From Polaribacter sp. HaHaR_3_91 (GTDB lineage: Bacteria > Bacteroidota > Bacteroidia > Flavobacteriales > Flavobacteriaceae): DNA of 64,000 nt. The stretch spans positions 868,001 to 932,000 of the forward strand of contig NZ_CP058986.1 in the NCBI RefSeq assembly GCF_019278525.1, written 5' to 3'. Position numbers and translations under genes: made by a program. Numbering within the stretch: position 1 is the first letter of the stretch; every line of letters starts with the position of its first letter. The notes beneath the pieces were generated by a model. It searched no databases and had not been told where the DNA came from. It was given only the letters and a program-made list of their open reading frames with translations. Below, in pieces: positions 22,701-30,953 of the stretch.

Positions 22701-25700
22701 AAGCATCACCGTCAGGATCACTATCATTAGAAATTACATTAGAATTTATAGTTGTGTTAATTTCTGTAGTATTTACATCATTCTGTGCCGTTGGCGGATT
22801 GTTACCAGCAGGCTGAATGTTTGGTATTACTTCAATAGATAAAGTGGCTGTGTCTGTAGCTCCATCATCACCAGTTCCTGTGTAAGTAACAGGATCAATA
22901 GTTCCTGTAAACCCTGCAGCAGGTACAAAAGTGTACGTTCCGTTTCCGTTAATAGTTAAAGAACCAGCATTAGTAAGCATGTTTCCGTTGTTATCAACAC
23001 CCGAAACTGTTTTAGCAGTTCCTAAAGTAAATCCAGTAGCGGTAACGCTTGTTATTCCTTGGTCGTTTGTAATTAAAGAACCATCAACAGAAGTGTCCTG
23101 CGGTGTTTGATTGATATCATTTTCTGCAGTAACATCAGCAGGAATAGAAGTCAAATACAAAGTAGCTTGATCGCTAGCTGCTGTAGTTCCGTCATCATTA
23201 ATTATGTAGGTAACAGGAACTGTTCCTACAAAACTAGATAATGGTTCAAAAGTATAAGACCCATCAGCGTTTAATGTTAAATCTCCAACATTTGGAATCG
23301 TTGTTTTTGTTCCAATTGTAATAGACGTTCCATTTGCAGTTGCATCCGTAACCGTTTGATCATCATTTTCTGGATCAAAGTCATTTACAACAACATTACC
23401 ATTCATTGTAGTTCCTTGCGGAGCAGAATTAGCATCATCATTGGCAAACGTATTGTTACCAAAGTTGTCAACAATATTTAAGTTTAAAACAGCAGTATCT
23501 GTACCACCATTTCCATCAGAAACAGTGTAGGTAATATCGTTTATAGTTCCTGTAAAATTAGTAGCAGGAATAAATTCATATGTTCCGTCGCTATTTAATT
23601 CCACTGTACCTGCATCTGCAACCGCAACTCCATTTTCATCAATACCCGTAACTGTTGTAGCAGTACCAATAGTTACATCAGCAGAAGATACCGTTAAAGC
23701 ATCACCGTCAGGATCACTATCATTAGAAATTACATTAGAATTTATAGTTGTGTTAATTTCTGTAGTATTTACATCATTCTGTGCCGTTGGCGGATTGTTA
23801 CCAGCAGGCTGAATATTTGGCAATACTTCAATAGATAAAGAGGCTGTGTCTGTAGCTCCACCATCACCAGTTCCTGTGTAAGTAACAGGATCAATAGTTC
23901 CTGTAAACCTTGCAGCAGGTACAAAAGTGTAGGTTCCGTCTCCGTTGATGGTTAATGAACCAGCGTTTGCAACTACAATTCCGTTTTCATCTACACCAGC
24001 AACTGTTTTAGGGGTTCCTAAAGTAAATCCAGTAGCTGTAACGCTTGTTATTCCTTGGTCGTTTGTAATTAAAGAACCATCAACAGGAGTATCTTGCGGT
24101 GTTTGATTGATATCATTTTCTGCTGTAACATCAGCAGGAATAGACGTTAAATATAAAGTAGCTTCATCACATGCTTGTGGAGTTCCATTATCACACTCGC
24201 TGTATGTTACAGGAATTGTTCCCACAAAATCAGCATCAGGTACAAATGTATAAGTTCCAATTGCGTTTAAAGTTAAAGTACCTACTCCCGTAATCGTTGT
24301 TGGTGTTCCAACAGTAATTGCTGTTGTTGTACCGTTAAAAGTAGCAGAAGCAGTAGTAACTGTTTTTGTATTTCCTTCTGGATCAAAGTCATTTGCAACA
24401 ACATCACCATTCATTGTAGTTCCTTGCGGAGCAGAATTAGCATCATCATTAGCAAACGTATTGTTACCAAAGTTATCAACAACATTTAAGTTTAAAACAG
24501 CAGTATCTGTACCACCATTTCCATCAGAAACAGTGTAGGTAATATCGTTTATAGTTCCTGTAAAATTAGTAGCAGGAATAAATTCATATGTTCCGTCGCT
24601 ATTTAATTCCACTGTACCTGCATTTGTAACCGCAACTCCATTTTCATCAATACCCGCAACTGTTGTAGCTGTTCCAATAGTAACATCAGTAGAAGATACT
24701 GTTAAAGCATCACCATCAGGATCAGAATCATTAGAGAGTATTGTAGAGTTTACCGTTGTATTTATTTCTGTAGTATTTACATCATTTTGCGCCGTTGGCG
24801 GATTGTTACCAGCAGGCTGAATATTTGGTAATACTTCAATAGATAAAGAGGCTGTGTCTGTAGCTCCATCATCACCAGTTCCTGTGTAGGTAATAGGGGC
24901 AATAGTTCCAGTAAAACCTGTAGTAGGTACAAAAGTGTAGGTTCCGTCTCCGTTGATGGTTAATGAACCAGCGTTTGCAACTACAATTCCGTTTTCATCT
25001 ACACCAGCAACTGTTTTAGGGGTTCCTAAAGTAAATCCAGTAGCTGTAACGCTTGTTATTCCTTGGTCGTTTGTAATTAAAGAACCATCAACAGAAGTGT
25101 CTTGCGGTGTTTGATTGATATCATTTTCTGCAGTAACATCAGCAGGAATAGACGTTAAATATAAAGTAGCTTGGTCACTAGCACTTGTTGTTCCGTCATC
25201 ATTAATTATGTACGTAACAGGAACTGTTCCTACAAAGCTAGATAATGGATCAAAAGTATAAGATCCATCAGCGTTTATTGTCAGTTCTCCTACACCTGCA
25301 ATGGTTGTTGAGGTACCAGGATTAATTGTAATTGTTGTTGGTGTACCATCAATTATAATAGAAACCGAAGCAGAAGAAAATGTTTGAGTATCTAATTCTG
25401 GATCAAAATCATTGGTGATGATGTTTCCTGCCATAGATGTTCCTTGCGGAGCAGCATTGGCATCATCAGTAGCAAATGTATTGTTACCAACCTTGTCTAT
25501 AACTTTTAAGCTAAGAGTAGCATTTACATCTGGGTCATAATTAATGTTACCTGGATTGTCAAAAGCTGGATCTGAATAGGTATACGTAATGTCATCTATT
25601 GTACCAACAAAAGTTGGTTCAGGAACAAAAACATAAGTTCCATCTTCATTTATTGTAACGGTACCCGCATTTGTAACGGCATTACCATCTTTGTCTGTAC

Positions 25701-28700
25701 CAGAAACTTGTTTAGGAGTTCCTAAAGTAAAAGAACTACCACCAATAGATGCTTCTGTAATTTCATCAGGATCTGAACTAAGAGTTACTGAAGAGCTTAA
25801 AGTAGTGTCCTTTTCTGTAGTATTAACATCATTGGTACTGGTACCGTAGTTGTTAATAACATCTATACTAAGAATAGCAGTATCTGTTGCTCCGTCAGGA
25901 TCTGTGGTAGTGTAGGTTATATCGTCAATAGTTCCTGTAAAATCTGTTGAAGGAACAAATGTATAAGTACCATCATCTTCTAAAGTAAGTTGTCCTGCAT
26001 TACTTACAGTATTACCATCTTTATCTTTACCAGGGACTGTAGTAGCAGTTCCTATGGTTACATCTGAAGAACTAACTGTTAAAGCATCACCATCTGGGTC
26101 AGAATCATTTGTAAGTATTGTAGAGTCTATAGTTGTATTTACCTCTGTTGTACTTACATCGTTTTGCGCCGTTGGCGGATTATTACCTGGCTGAACATTC
26201 GGAATTACTTTTATAGTTAAAGATGCAGTATCTGTAGCACCATCTGTTCCTTCTCCTGCATAGGTAATCGGATTAATAGTTCCTGTAAAACCTGCAGTAG
26301 GTGTAAAGGTGTACGTTCCGTCTGATCTAATAATAATTGTACCAGCATTTGTAACAGGATTATTGTCTTTATCTACACCAGGTATATCTGTAATAGTTAC
26401 ACTTCCTGGAGTTCCACCTGTTTCTGGAGGAACTGTATAATCAGTACCGTTTATAGTAACAGTTGTTACACTTGCTATATTTTCATCATTTGTTAATAGG
26501 GCTCCATTAACAGGAACGTCTTGTGGCGTTTGATTGATATCATTATAAGCTGCTATATAACATGCAGGACTTTGGATGTCTGCATCTTGAGAAGTACCAA
26601 TTGTTTGTGTTATTCCACCTGGAACTCCGTAAGTAGCGCTTGTTTTATCATTGTCTACAGCAGCAGTAAGCATTCCAAAAGTTGGGCTGCTTGGATCTGT
26701 ATCAATATCTGTATGACTATAAGTTCCGCTTCCTTCTAAAGCATCCGGACAACCATCGTTGTCTGAATCTACATCACGGTAACTTGGCATGTTATCGTTA
26801 TCTGACTGACAGCTAATACGGTGTTGAAATATTACATCATCGAAACGAACAACGTTATTGTCTTGATAGGTGTTGTTTTCGTTATAGATGTAAAAACGAT
26901 AATAGTATTTTGTACCTGCGGTTAAATCGATATCATATGTATGACCTAACATTAGGTATTGATCTAGTTCTATTTCATCTACATAACCATCATAATACAA
27001 AACAGTAGAAGTGGCAAAATTAGCATCTGTAGACATTTCTAAAGTAACAAAGAACTTTCCTAAGTTTAATAAAGAATTACCATTGTCTGGAGTTGAAAAA
27101 CCAAGACGTACCAAACCTAAATTCATGTTAACAGCAGGTGTGTAGGCCACTTGTACATAATCATTATCGGCTTTTGCATCTTCGAAAGTAGTTTTGTCTA
27201 CACCTCCAATAATATAAGTTGAAGCTTCATTATAGCTAGCTTCATCTACTCCAGACCCAAACGCAATGTTATCTGCATTTGTAAAATTAGGGTTTGTAAG
27301 CTGAGAGTATGGGTGAGGTCTCCAACTTCCTGTATTGTCAAAAGTTGCATAATCAGATTGATTGTCATAAGGAGCGGAACCTTCATTATTATGTAACCAT
27401 TCTACTTGCGTTTCTGTACATTCACCAGGAACGATAGTTGTTTTTTCATATTCAAATATTTTTCCACCATCAGGTATACCATCGTTGTCATCATCATTAT
27501 CACAAATGTTTCCGATGCCATCTCCATCAAAATCTTGGAATTTAGGGTTTGCAGGGTCACAAGGACTACAAATATCTGATTGTATCGATGCATCAGCAGA
27601 AGTTCCTGCTCCTTGAGATGTTCCATTAGGAATACCTTGTGCATCTACAGTTGCAGTTAAATAAGTATAACGAGCATCAATATCAGCATAAGTATAAGTT
27701 CCTGCTGCTTCTATTGCATCAGGGCAACCATCGTTATCTGAATCGTTATCTAAATAATTTGGGATACCATCACCATCTGTGTCTGCAGCTAGGCAGTATT
27801 TTAATTCAAATAACTGCATTGTTACATTAGAAGCAGTATTAGTTGAATTATTTTTACCAGCAACGAAAACAATTTCTGTTACTGGACCCGTTAGAGAAAC
27901 AATAACACTGTTGTCTGGTGCATTAGAGCCGCCATTAGTACTAATAACAGATTGACCTATAATTGTATAATTATTACTTGGTAATGTGTTGTTAGTAATT
28001 GTTAAAGGCACATTTGTTCCATTTAAATTTGCTGTAAAGTCTACTCTGTCATCATTATCTAATCCTCCCCATTTAAACTCTAAGTTGTGAACAGGTTTTG
28101 TAAATGTTAATTTATAAACAGCTACATCTATGTTTGCTGCATCTGCTGGATAGTAAGAACCTAAAGGAAATTTAGTGTTATTTGGTTGTACGTTGATGTA
28201 GTTTCCGTCTACACCGCCTGTTGGACCTGCACTAGCAACTCCACCTGCCCAAGTTACAGAGTTTGTTGTTTCAAAACTAAAGGTACTTTCTACTCCTTCA
28301 AATGTGTAAAGGTTAGATGTAGTACCGGAAGAATTCCCTCCATTTGTACCTGTAGTTGTATTTGTAAATGTTGCACCTAAATCTATATAATCTGTAGATG
28401 GACAGTTAAGATTTATTTCTACAGTATCTAAAATACCATCATTATCATCATCTAAGTCTGCTCCGTCTGGTACACCGTCATTATCATTATCATTACAAGT
28501 ATTTACACTTGCATCTAAGTAATATGCGTTTGGTGTTGTGTAACCTGCTGCAATTACTCTACCATTATTACTTACTTCTGTAGGGTTTGTTGGTGTTCCT
28601 GTACCATAATATCCGTTATCATCTGCATCTGCATCTGGATTTGTAAGACCTGTATAATATGCTTCATCAGCATCACTACAACCATCGTTGTCTGAGTCTG

Positions 28701-30012
28701 AATCTAAATGGTTAGGTATACTGTCTCCATCTGTATCTATATTTTCGTATAATATGATTGCATTATTATTCCAATTATCCGTAATACATGGTTCAAAGCC
28801 TATTGAATGGTAAGATAGATTACTAGAAGAGTCTCCAAATCTAAAACTTACAGATGATATAATAGAATATACTGCTGTTACTTGAGCTTCTGTACCAGAA
28901 GTACCAATTCCATCTATTACATTACCATCACTAATATAACCTTGGCTAAAGCCATCTACGTTAGCTGGTAGATTATTATAAAGTTCTAAATTGTTTGGGG
29001 TGTCTACAAATAAGTCACCAGTTGTGCCATCTATATATGTTACAAACTCATTTACATCATTATCTATCGTGGTTAGAATATAGGTGGCTGGTGGTGCAGT
29101 AATCTCACTATCAGCAACAACAAAGTCAATTCTAAATTCTGTAAAACTAGTTGAGTTAGCATGTTGAATACGTGGTTGAAAATTAGTATCTATTCCTAGT
29201 GCGTCTACACCAATGCCTGGTACATCTAATACATTAATACTTGTATCTGTAGAAGAAACGATGGTAACAATAGCATCTACACCTGTATAAACATCATTAT
29301 ATATAAATTGGTCTCCAACTCCTGGTATAGCTGGATTTGAACCATTGTAGCTAAAAGGACCATTTGCAGAAGCAAATGAAGGAGTAGGTAGCGTGTTGCA
29401 GTTTATTGTGTTGCGTTCATCTATGTCTAAAATTCCATCATTATCATCATCTTCATCACATTGGTCTGAGATACCATCTCCGTCGGTATCTAAATTACCA
29501 GATTCGGCAGCATTACATGGGTCTACAGGTGTTGTTACGTCAAAACTGATAGTCAAACTATTAGCGCCTTTTAAATCATATCTACCAATAAAAAGGCCAT
29601 CATCATATATTTTAAGGTAAGAAGCTTCAGTTCCAGAATTAGCCCAACCAGTTACAAGTCTACTTTCTAAGGTAATAGAGTAAGTATTATCTGGTAGATT
29701 TGTGAAAACTCGAGTTCCTGTGTAGCTAGAATTAGGGTCTACAATATTAGAAAAACAGTCATTATTGTCACACATCAGAGTACCTCCAGTTGAATTAGCA
29801 ATACGATTACCATTAGAAGAAGCGGGCCAATTTACTTCAAGTGTAACTGTAGATTGCCCCACAACACTTTGAAAGGCAAACAGAAAAAGGATTGGTAAAA
29901 TAAAGAATGAAGCTTTATTAAATTTTAAAGCAGTTGCTTTTCTTGTTGGGGGAACTAAATTGAAACGAGCTATTTCCCCAAGCAGGCTCGATCTTTTTAG
30001 ATTTTTAATCAT
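16708..30012 (-). CDS. Giant secreted adhesin-like protein, tandem cadherin-like Ig domains, T9SS type A sorting domain (4434 aa)
   Basis: The protein begins with an extended secretion signal: about 33 residues containing GEIARF and PPTRK, then a hydrophobic core and a cleavage site near VVGQS (about residue 53). Residues 175-1150 hold thrombospondin type 3 repeats interleaved with three domains of about 200 residues that look jelly-roll-like (about 205-425, 535-745, 864-1065). Residues 1155-3635 are some two dozen cadherin-like/VCBS-type Ig domains of about 105-115 residues, each with an ND.D start, a GTYTF(V/I)P strand and a (D/T)TA.L...V end. The last six groups of three form a 332-residue super-repeat. 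Residues 3637-4434 are the family C-terminal module with the T9SS type A sorting domain ([19 protein letters not shown]). Such architecture is typical of long surface adhesins; that role is inference. Confidence 0.9.
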   Translation of the reverse strand: MIKNLKRSSLLGEIARFNLVPPTRKATALKFNKASFFILPILFLFAFQSVVGQSTVTLEVNWPASSNGNRIANSTGGTLMCDNNDCFSNIVDPNSSYTGTRVFTNLPDNTYSITLESRLVTGWANSGTEASYLKIYDDGLFIGRYDLKGANSLTISFDVTTPVDPCNAAESGNLDTDGDGISDQCDEDDDNDGILDIDERNTINCNTLPTPSFASANGPFSYNGSNPAIPGVGDQFIYNDVYTGVDAIVTIVSSTDTSINVLDVPGIGVDALGIDTNFQPRIQHANSTSFTEFRIDFVVADSEITAPPATYILTTIDNDVNEFVTYIDGTTGDLFVDTPNNLELYNNLPANVDGFSQGYISDGNVIDGIGTSGTEAQVTAVYSIISSVSFRFGDSSSNLSYHSIGFEPCITDNWNNNAIILYENIDTDGDSIPNHLDSDSDNDGCSDADEAYYTGLTNPDADADDNGYYGTGTPTNPTEVSNNGRVIAAGYTTPNAYYLDASVNTCNDNDNDGVPDGADLDDDNDGILDTVEINLNCPSTDYIDLGATFTNTTTGTNGGNSSGTTSNLYTFEGVESTFSFETTNSVTWAGGVASAGPTGGVDGNYINVQPNNTKFPLGSYYPADAANIDVAVYKLTFTKPVHNLEFKWGGLDNDDRVDFTANLNGTNVPLTITNNTLPSNNYTIIGQSVISTNGGSNAPDNSVIVSLTGPVTEIVFVAGKNNSTNTASNVTMQLFELKYCLAADTDGDGIPNYLDNDSDNDGCPDAIEAAGTYTYADIDARYTYLTATVDAQGIPNGTSQGAGTSADASIQSDICSPCDPANPKFQDFDGDGIGNICDNDDDNDGIPDGGKIFEYEKTTIVPGECTETQVEWLHNNEGSAPYDNQSDYATFDNTGSWRPHPYSQLTNPNFTNADNIAFGSGVDEASYNEASTYIIGGVDKTTFEDAKADNDYVQVAYTPAVNMNLGLVRLGFSTPDNGNSLLNLGKFFVTLEMSTDANFATSTVLYYDGYVDEIELDQYLMLGHTYDIDLTAGTKYYYRFYIYNENNTYQDNNVVRFDDVIFQHRISCQSDNDNMPSYRDVDSDNDGCPDALEGSGTYSHTDIDTDPSSPTFGMLTAAVDNDKTSATYGVPGGITQTIGTSQDADIQSPACYIAAYNDINQTPQDVPVNGALLTNDENIASVTTVTINGTDYTVPPETGGTPGSVTITDIPGVDKDNNPVTNAGTIIIRSDGTYTFTPTAGFTGTINPITYAGEGTDGATDTASLTIKVIPNVQPGNNPPTAQNDVSTTEVNTTIDSTILTNDSDPDGDALTVSSSDVTIGTATTVPGKDKDGNTVSNAGQLTLEDDGTYTFVPSTDFTGTIDDITYTTTDPDGATDTAILSIDVINNYGTSTNDVNTTEKDTTLSSSVTLSSDPDEITEASIGGSSFTLGTPKQVSGTDKDGNAVTNAGTVTINEDGTYVFVPEPTFVGTIDDITYTYSDPAFDNPGNINYDPDVNATLSLKVIDKVGNNTFATDDANAAPQGTSMAGNIITNDFDPELDTQTFSSASVSIIIDGTPTTITINPGTSTTIAGVGELTINADGSYTFDPLSSFVGTVPVTYIINDDGTTSASDQATLYLTSIPADVTAENDINQTPQDTSVDGSLITNDQGITSVTATGFTLGTPKTVAGVDENGIVVANAGSLTINGDGTYTFVPTTGFTGTIAPITYTGTGDDGATDTASLSIEVLPNIQPAGNNPPTAQNDVNTTEINTTVNSTILSNDSDPDGDALTVSSTDVTIGTATTVAGIDENGVAVTNAGTVELNSDGTYEFIPATNFTGTINDITYTVSDGNGGTDTAVLNLNVVDNFGNNTFANDDANSAPQGTTMNGDVVANDFDPEGNTKTVTTASATFNGTTTAITVGTPTTITGVGTLTLNAIGTYTFVPDADFVGTIPVTYSECDNGTPQACDEATLYLTSIPADVTAENDINQTPQDTPVDGSLITNDQGITSVTATGFTLGTPKTVAGVDENGIVVANAGSLTINGDGTYTFVPAARFTGTIDPVTYTGTGDGGATDTASLSIEVLPNIQPAGNNPPTAQNDVNTTEINTTINSNVISNDSDPDGDALTVSSADVTIGTATTVTGIDENGVAVADAGTVELNSDGTYEFIPATNFTGTINDITYTVSDGNGGTDTAVLNLNIVDNFGNNTFANDDANSAPQGTTMNGNVVVNDFDPENDDQTVTDATANGTSITIGTKTTIPNVGDLTLNADGSYTFEPLSSFVGTVPVTYIINDDGTTAASDQATLYLTSIPADVTAENDINQTPQDTSVDGSLITNDQGITSVTATGFTLGTAKTVSGVDNNGNMLTNAGSLTINGNGTYTFVPAAGFTGTIDPVTYTGTGDDGATDTATLSIEVIPNIQPAGNNPPTAQNDVNTTEINTTINSNVISNDSDPDGDALTVSSADVTIGTATTVTGIDENGVAVADAGTVELNSDGTYEFIPATNFTGTINDITYTVSDGNGGTDTAVLNLNIVDNFGNNTFANDDANSAPQGTTMNGNVVVNDFDPENDDQTVTDATANGTSITIGTKTTIPNVGDLTLNADGSYTFEPLSSFVGTVPVTYIINDDGTTAASDQATLYLTSIPADVTAENDINQTPQDTSVDGSLITNDQGITSVTATGFTLGTAKTVSGVDNNGNMLTNAGSLTINGNGTYTFVPAAGFTGTIDPVTYTGTGDDGATDTATLSIEVIPNIQPAGNNPPTAQNDVNTTEINTTINSNVISNDSDPDGDALTVSSADVTIGTATTVTGIDENGVAVADAGTVELNSDGTYEFIPATNFTGTINDITYTVSDGNGGTDTAVLNLNIVDNFGNNTFANDDANSAPQGTTMNGNVVVNDFDPENDDQTVTDATANGTSITIGTKTTIPNVGDLTLNADGSYTFEPLSSFVGTVPVTYIINDDGTTAASDQATLYLTSIPADVTAENDINQTPQDTSVDGSLITNDQGITSVTATGFTLGTAKTVSGVDNNGNMLTNAGSLTINGNGTYTFVPAAGFTGTIDPVTYTGTGDDGATDTATLSIEVIPNIQPAGNNPPTAQNDVNTTEINTTINSNVISNDSDPDGDALTVSSADVTIGTATTVTGIDENGVAVADAGTVELNSDGTYEFIPATNFTGTINDIIYTISDGNGGTDTAVLNLNIVDNFGNNTFANDDANSAPQGTTMNGNVVVNDFDPENDDQTVTDATANGTSITIGTKTTIPNVGDLTLNADGSYTFEPLSSFVGTVPVTYIINDDGTTSASDQATLYLTSIPADVTAENDINQTPQDTSVDGSLITNDQGITSVTATGFTLGTAKTVSGIDNNGNTVTNAGSLTINGNGTYTFVPAAGFTGTIDPVTYTGTSDDGATDTATLSIEVIPNVQPNSNPPTAQNDVNTTEVNTPVNSNLLNNDNDTDGDIITVTSATRIVSGNPVDIAMGSAIAVFGINESGNSVPAGNITIMPNGDYTYSPIIGSTSFVGTVEPITYTISDGNGGTDTAILNIDVIDNFGNNTFANDDANSAPQGTDMDGNVVTNDFDPENDNQTVTGATANGTPITIGTNTTIPNVGDLTLNADGSYTFEPLSSFVGTVPVTYIINDDGTTAAIDQATLYLTSIPKVLEADAMITQVYQVGAEKWIEITNIGTTDIPANTILVQLYKDKSGDQTGVEPDVNAIVTSVLEIGKSVLFNNSATTSITNLGTTTIQTNTNLTDLDDATNDIITLSTASGLNSWANRYDVASNITNQTSVVRIDEALTTNKNYTADEWVVFIDDAITPYQPIGDTEVSGTKRHPQDPLISEILNSDTEANTLLGLHRINITTSTTSSNVYTNGFPDRSRSVVIDQDFKHTDNRLSARKLKVESGNTLTVTDQLLVVTNDITLDGDIRLAGTLAQLVQTHTGTSTITSTGVMGNLLVDQNSTIPSLYRYGYMSSPVNSGTNIYTIEDVLKDGTDPSNPKDIKFVSGYDGSFDETNTLAISLAPYWIYTYSPESNGRANWAHQYEDGEINSGDGFIFKGPGKLLGQNYTFVGTPNDGEFNTHNTLGAGEDYLIGNPFPSAMNAKKFIQDNLDQTTGTLYFWEHKESAIGEGQGIDGHIFGGYIGGYATLNLSGGVAADVPANTSNDNNGTSGTESETDYTTPLPYIAIGQGFFIEGDVGGTIEFNNSQRAYVTEGTESVFFKTSEQASKSKTTSDALPFIKLGFEYNNEDNLFLHHQIGISFQATNSFAFNKGYDSEAYETGKTDMYWKFPNDDKNYVIAGVQEISNELEVPLEVIVDYSGQVNIMVDETENVTRDIYITDKLTGTSYDVTNDEITLTLDKGIYTDRFVLAFTPSSTLNLEDEILDAYTNIYADNENHQIVISKNNEVEINKVELFDIIGKKVSLWNIKEQKDTYQLEIKQQIPTGIYIVKMNTNKGTVNKKVVIE
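19140..25152 (-). repeat. Six-copy 332-aa (996-bp) super-repeat in the 4434-aa gene
   Basis: The caggaataga segment encoding the SIPADV start of each block occurs at 20151, 21147, 22143, 23139, 24135 and 25143. The spacing is 996 bases four times and 1008 once; the last block ends near 19140. Each block encodes three Ig-like domains: TAENDINQTPQD, NPPTAQNDVNTTE and NTFANDDANSAPQG types. Copies 21147-22142 and 22143-23138 show no difference on a line-by-line reading, and the identity continues into the third copy to about 23810. The copy 20151-21146 has a few changes (for example GDINDIIYTI for NDITYTV). The outer copies are more diverged. Confidence 0.95.
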
Positions 30013-30032
30013 GTTAATTTTTTTATAAGTTA

Positions 30033-30063
30033 CAAAAATACAATTTTAATATATATTTAACAA
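30033..30063 (-). promoter_or_regulatory. Promoter of the 4434-aa gene
   Basis: The minus strand shows TTG (30061-30063), a 20-base spacer and TATTTTTG (30033-30040), a good match to the Bacteroidota -33/-7 promoter, 21 bases before the ATG. The rest of 30064-30311 has no other feature that I recognise. Confidence 0.7.
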
Positions 30064-30311
30064 TAACTATTAGACACCTAGTAATCAGTAAAGTCACTTT
30101 ATTGTGTAAAAAGTGTTAAATTTTATGGAATTAAGTAATACAAGATTAGGTGCCCCTTTGTCGTTTTTTTTAACTTCTTTTAATATATAATGATTTCTTA
30201 ACTTTAGGTGAAATCTTTAAAGTTTTCTTATTTTTTTTCAAAACTGATAAAAATCATCTTTTAAACTTGGTTTTATTCAGAAATTTGTGGGTATAATTAA
30301 AAGATTAAATT

Positions 30312-30728
30312 ATGAGAAGAGATGAGCCTATATCTACAATAATGGCAACAAATTTAGTTACCTTATGTGTTACTGATGATTTAGTTACTGCAGAAAAGTT
30401 ATTTATAGAACACAAAATAAAACATATTCCGGTAGTTCGTGATAAAGAAATTATAGGGATGTTAAGTTATTATGATATTCAAACAGTAAGTTCTGCTGTT
30501 TTAAATGAAGACCAAACATCTGTAGATAGTTATATAAATAACAATTTTTCTATAGCACAAGTTATGGACAAAAGTATTACTGCAATTCCGCCATATACAT
30601 CTATAAAGGATGCAGCAGAATTGTTAACAACAAAAGGATTTCATGCTTTACCAGTAGTTGAAGATTCTGAACTAGTAGGTATTGTAACTACTAGAGATTT
30701 AGTAAAATATTTGGTAGCAAAATTATAG
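30312..30728 (+). CDS. CBS-domain protein (138 aa)
   Basis: Two tandem CBS domains make up almost the whole protein: residues about 8-62 (IKHIPVVRDKEIIGMLSYYDI) and about 77-135 (HALPVVEDSELVGIVTTRDLVKYL). CBS pairs usually bind adenine nucleotides and act as energy or ligand sensors. There is no attached enzyme or transporter domain, so this is a stand-alone CBS protein of cytoplasmic location. It is transcribed alone and followed by its own terminator; it diverges from the giant gene on the left. The partner it regulates cannot be deduced. Confidence 0.9.
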   Translation: MRRDEPISTIMATNLVTLCVTDDLVTAEKLFIEHKIKHIPVVRDKEIIGMLSYYDIQTVSSAVLNEDQTSVDSYINNNFSIAQVMDKSITAIPPYTSIKDAAELLTTKGFHALPVVEDSELVGIVTTRDLVKYLVAKL

Positions 30729-30757
30729 TGGTTTTTTATATTGGTTAGTTAGTAAGA

Positions 30758-30785
30758 AAGAGGCTTTTATAAGGCCTCTTTTTTT
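30758..30785 (+). terminator. Terminator of the CBS gene
   Basis: A 7-bp GC-containing stem (30758-30764 with 30774-30780) is followed by seven T, 30 bases after the stop codon. Confidence 0.8.
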
Positions 30786-30878
30786 GTTATAAAACTAATA
30801 AGTATGTGTTGTTTTTAAGGTTTTTCATAAAAAAAAAGAGGTTATATTGTTAATTATTCATATTTAATCTAAATAAAT

Positions 30879-30909
30879 TTTGAAGATGTCAGTTTGAGTT
30901 TTATATTTG
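30879..30909 (+). promoter_or_regulatory. Promoter of the PepSY membrane protein gene
   Basis: TTTG (30879-30882), a 19-base spacer and TATATTTG (30902-30909) match the Bacteroidota -33/-7 consensus closely. The ATG follows 44 bases downstream. Confidence 0.75.
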
Positions 30910-30953
30910 CGTTTTTCTTAAAAAGAACTCATTTTGCTCCATAATTTTTACTG

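Noticed and set aside
19140..25152. Possible assembly artefact rather than true tandem repeats
   Set aside because: Outer copies are clearly diverged and the reading frame stays open throughout, so a real array exists; only the exact number of identical inner copies remains uncertain.
900..30012. The cluster as an integrated phage or transposon
   Set aside because: No integrase, transposase, terminal repeats or tRNA attachment site is seen; the repeats are explained by protein domain duplication.
30001..30311. Riboswitch or attenuator between the giant gene and the CBS gene
   Set aside because: Only an ordinary promoter for the minus-strand gene is visible; no stable hairpin or conserved aptamer pattern was recognised.
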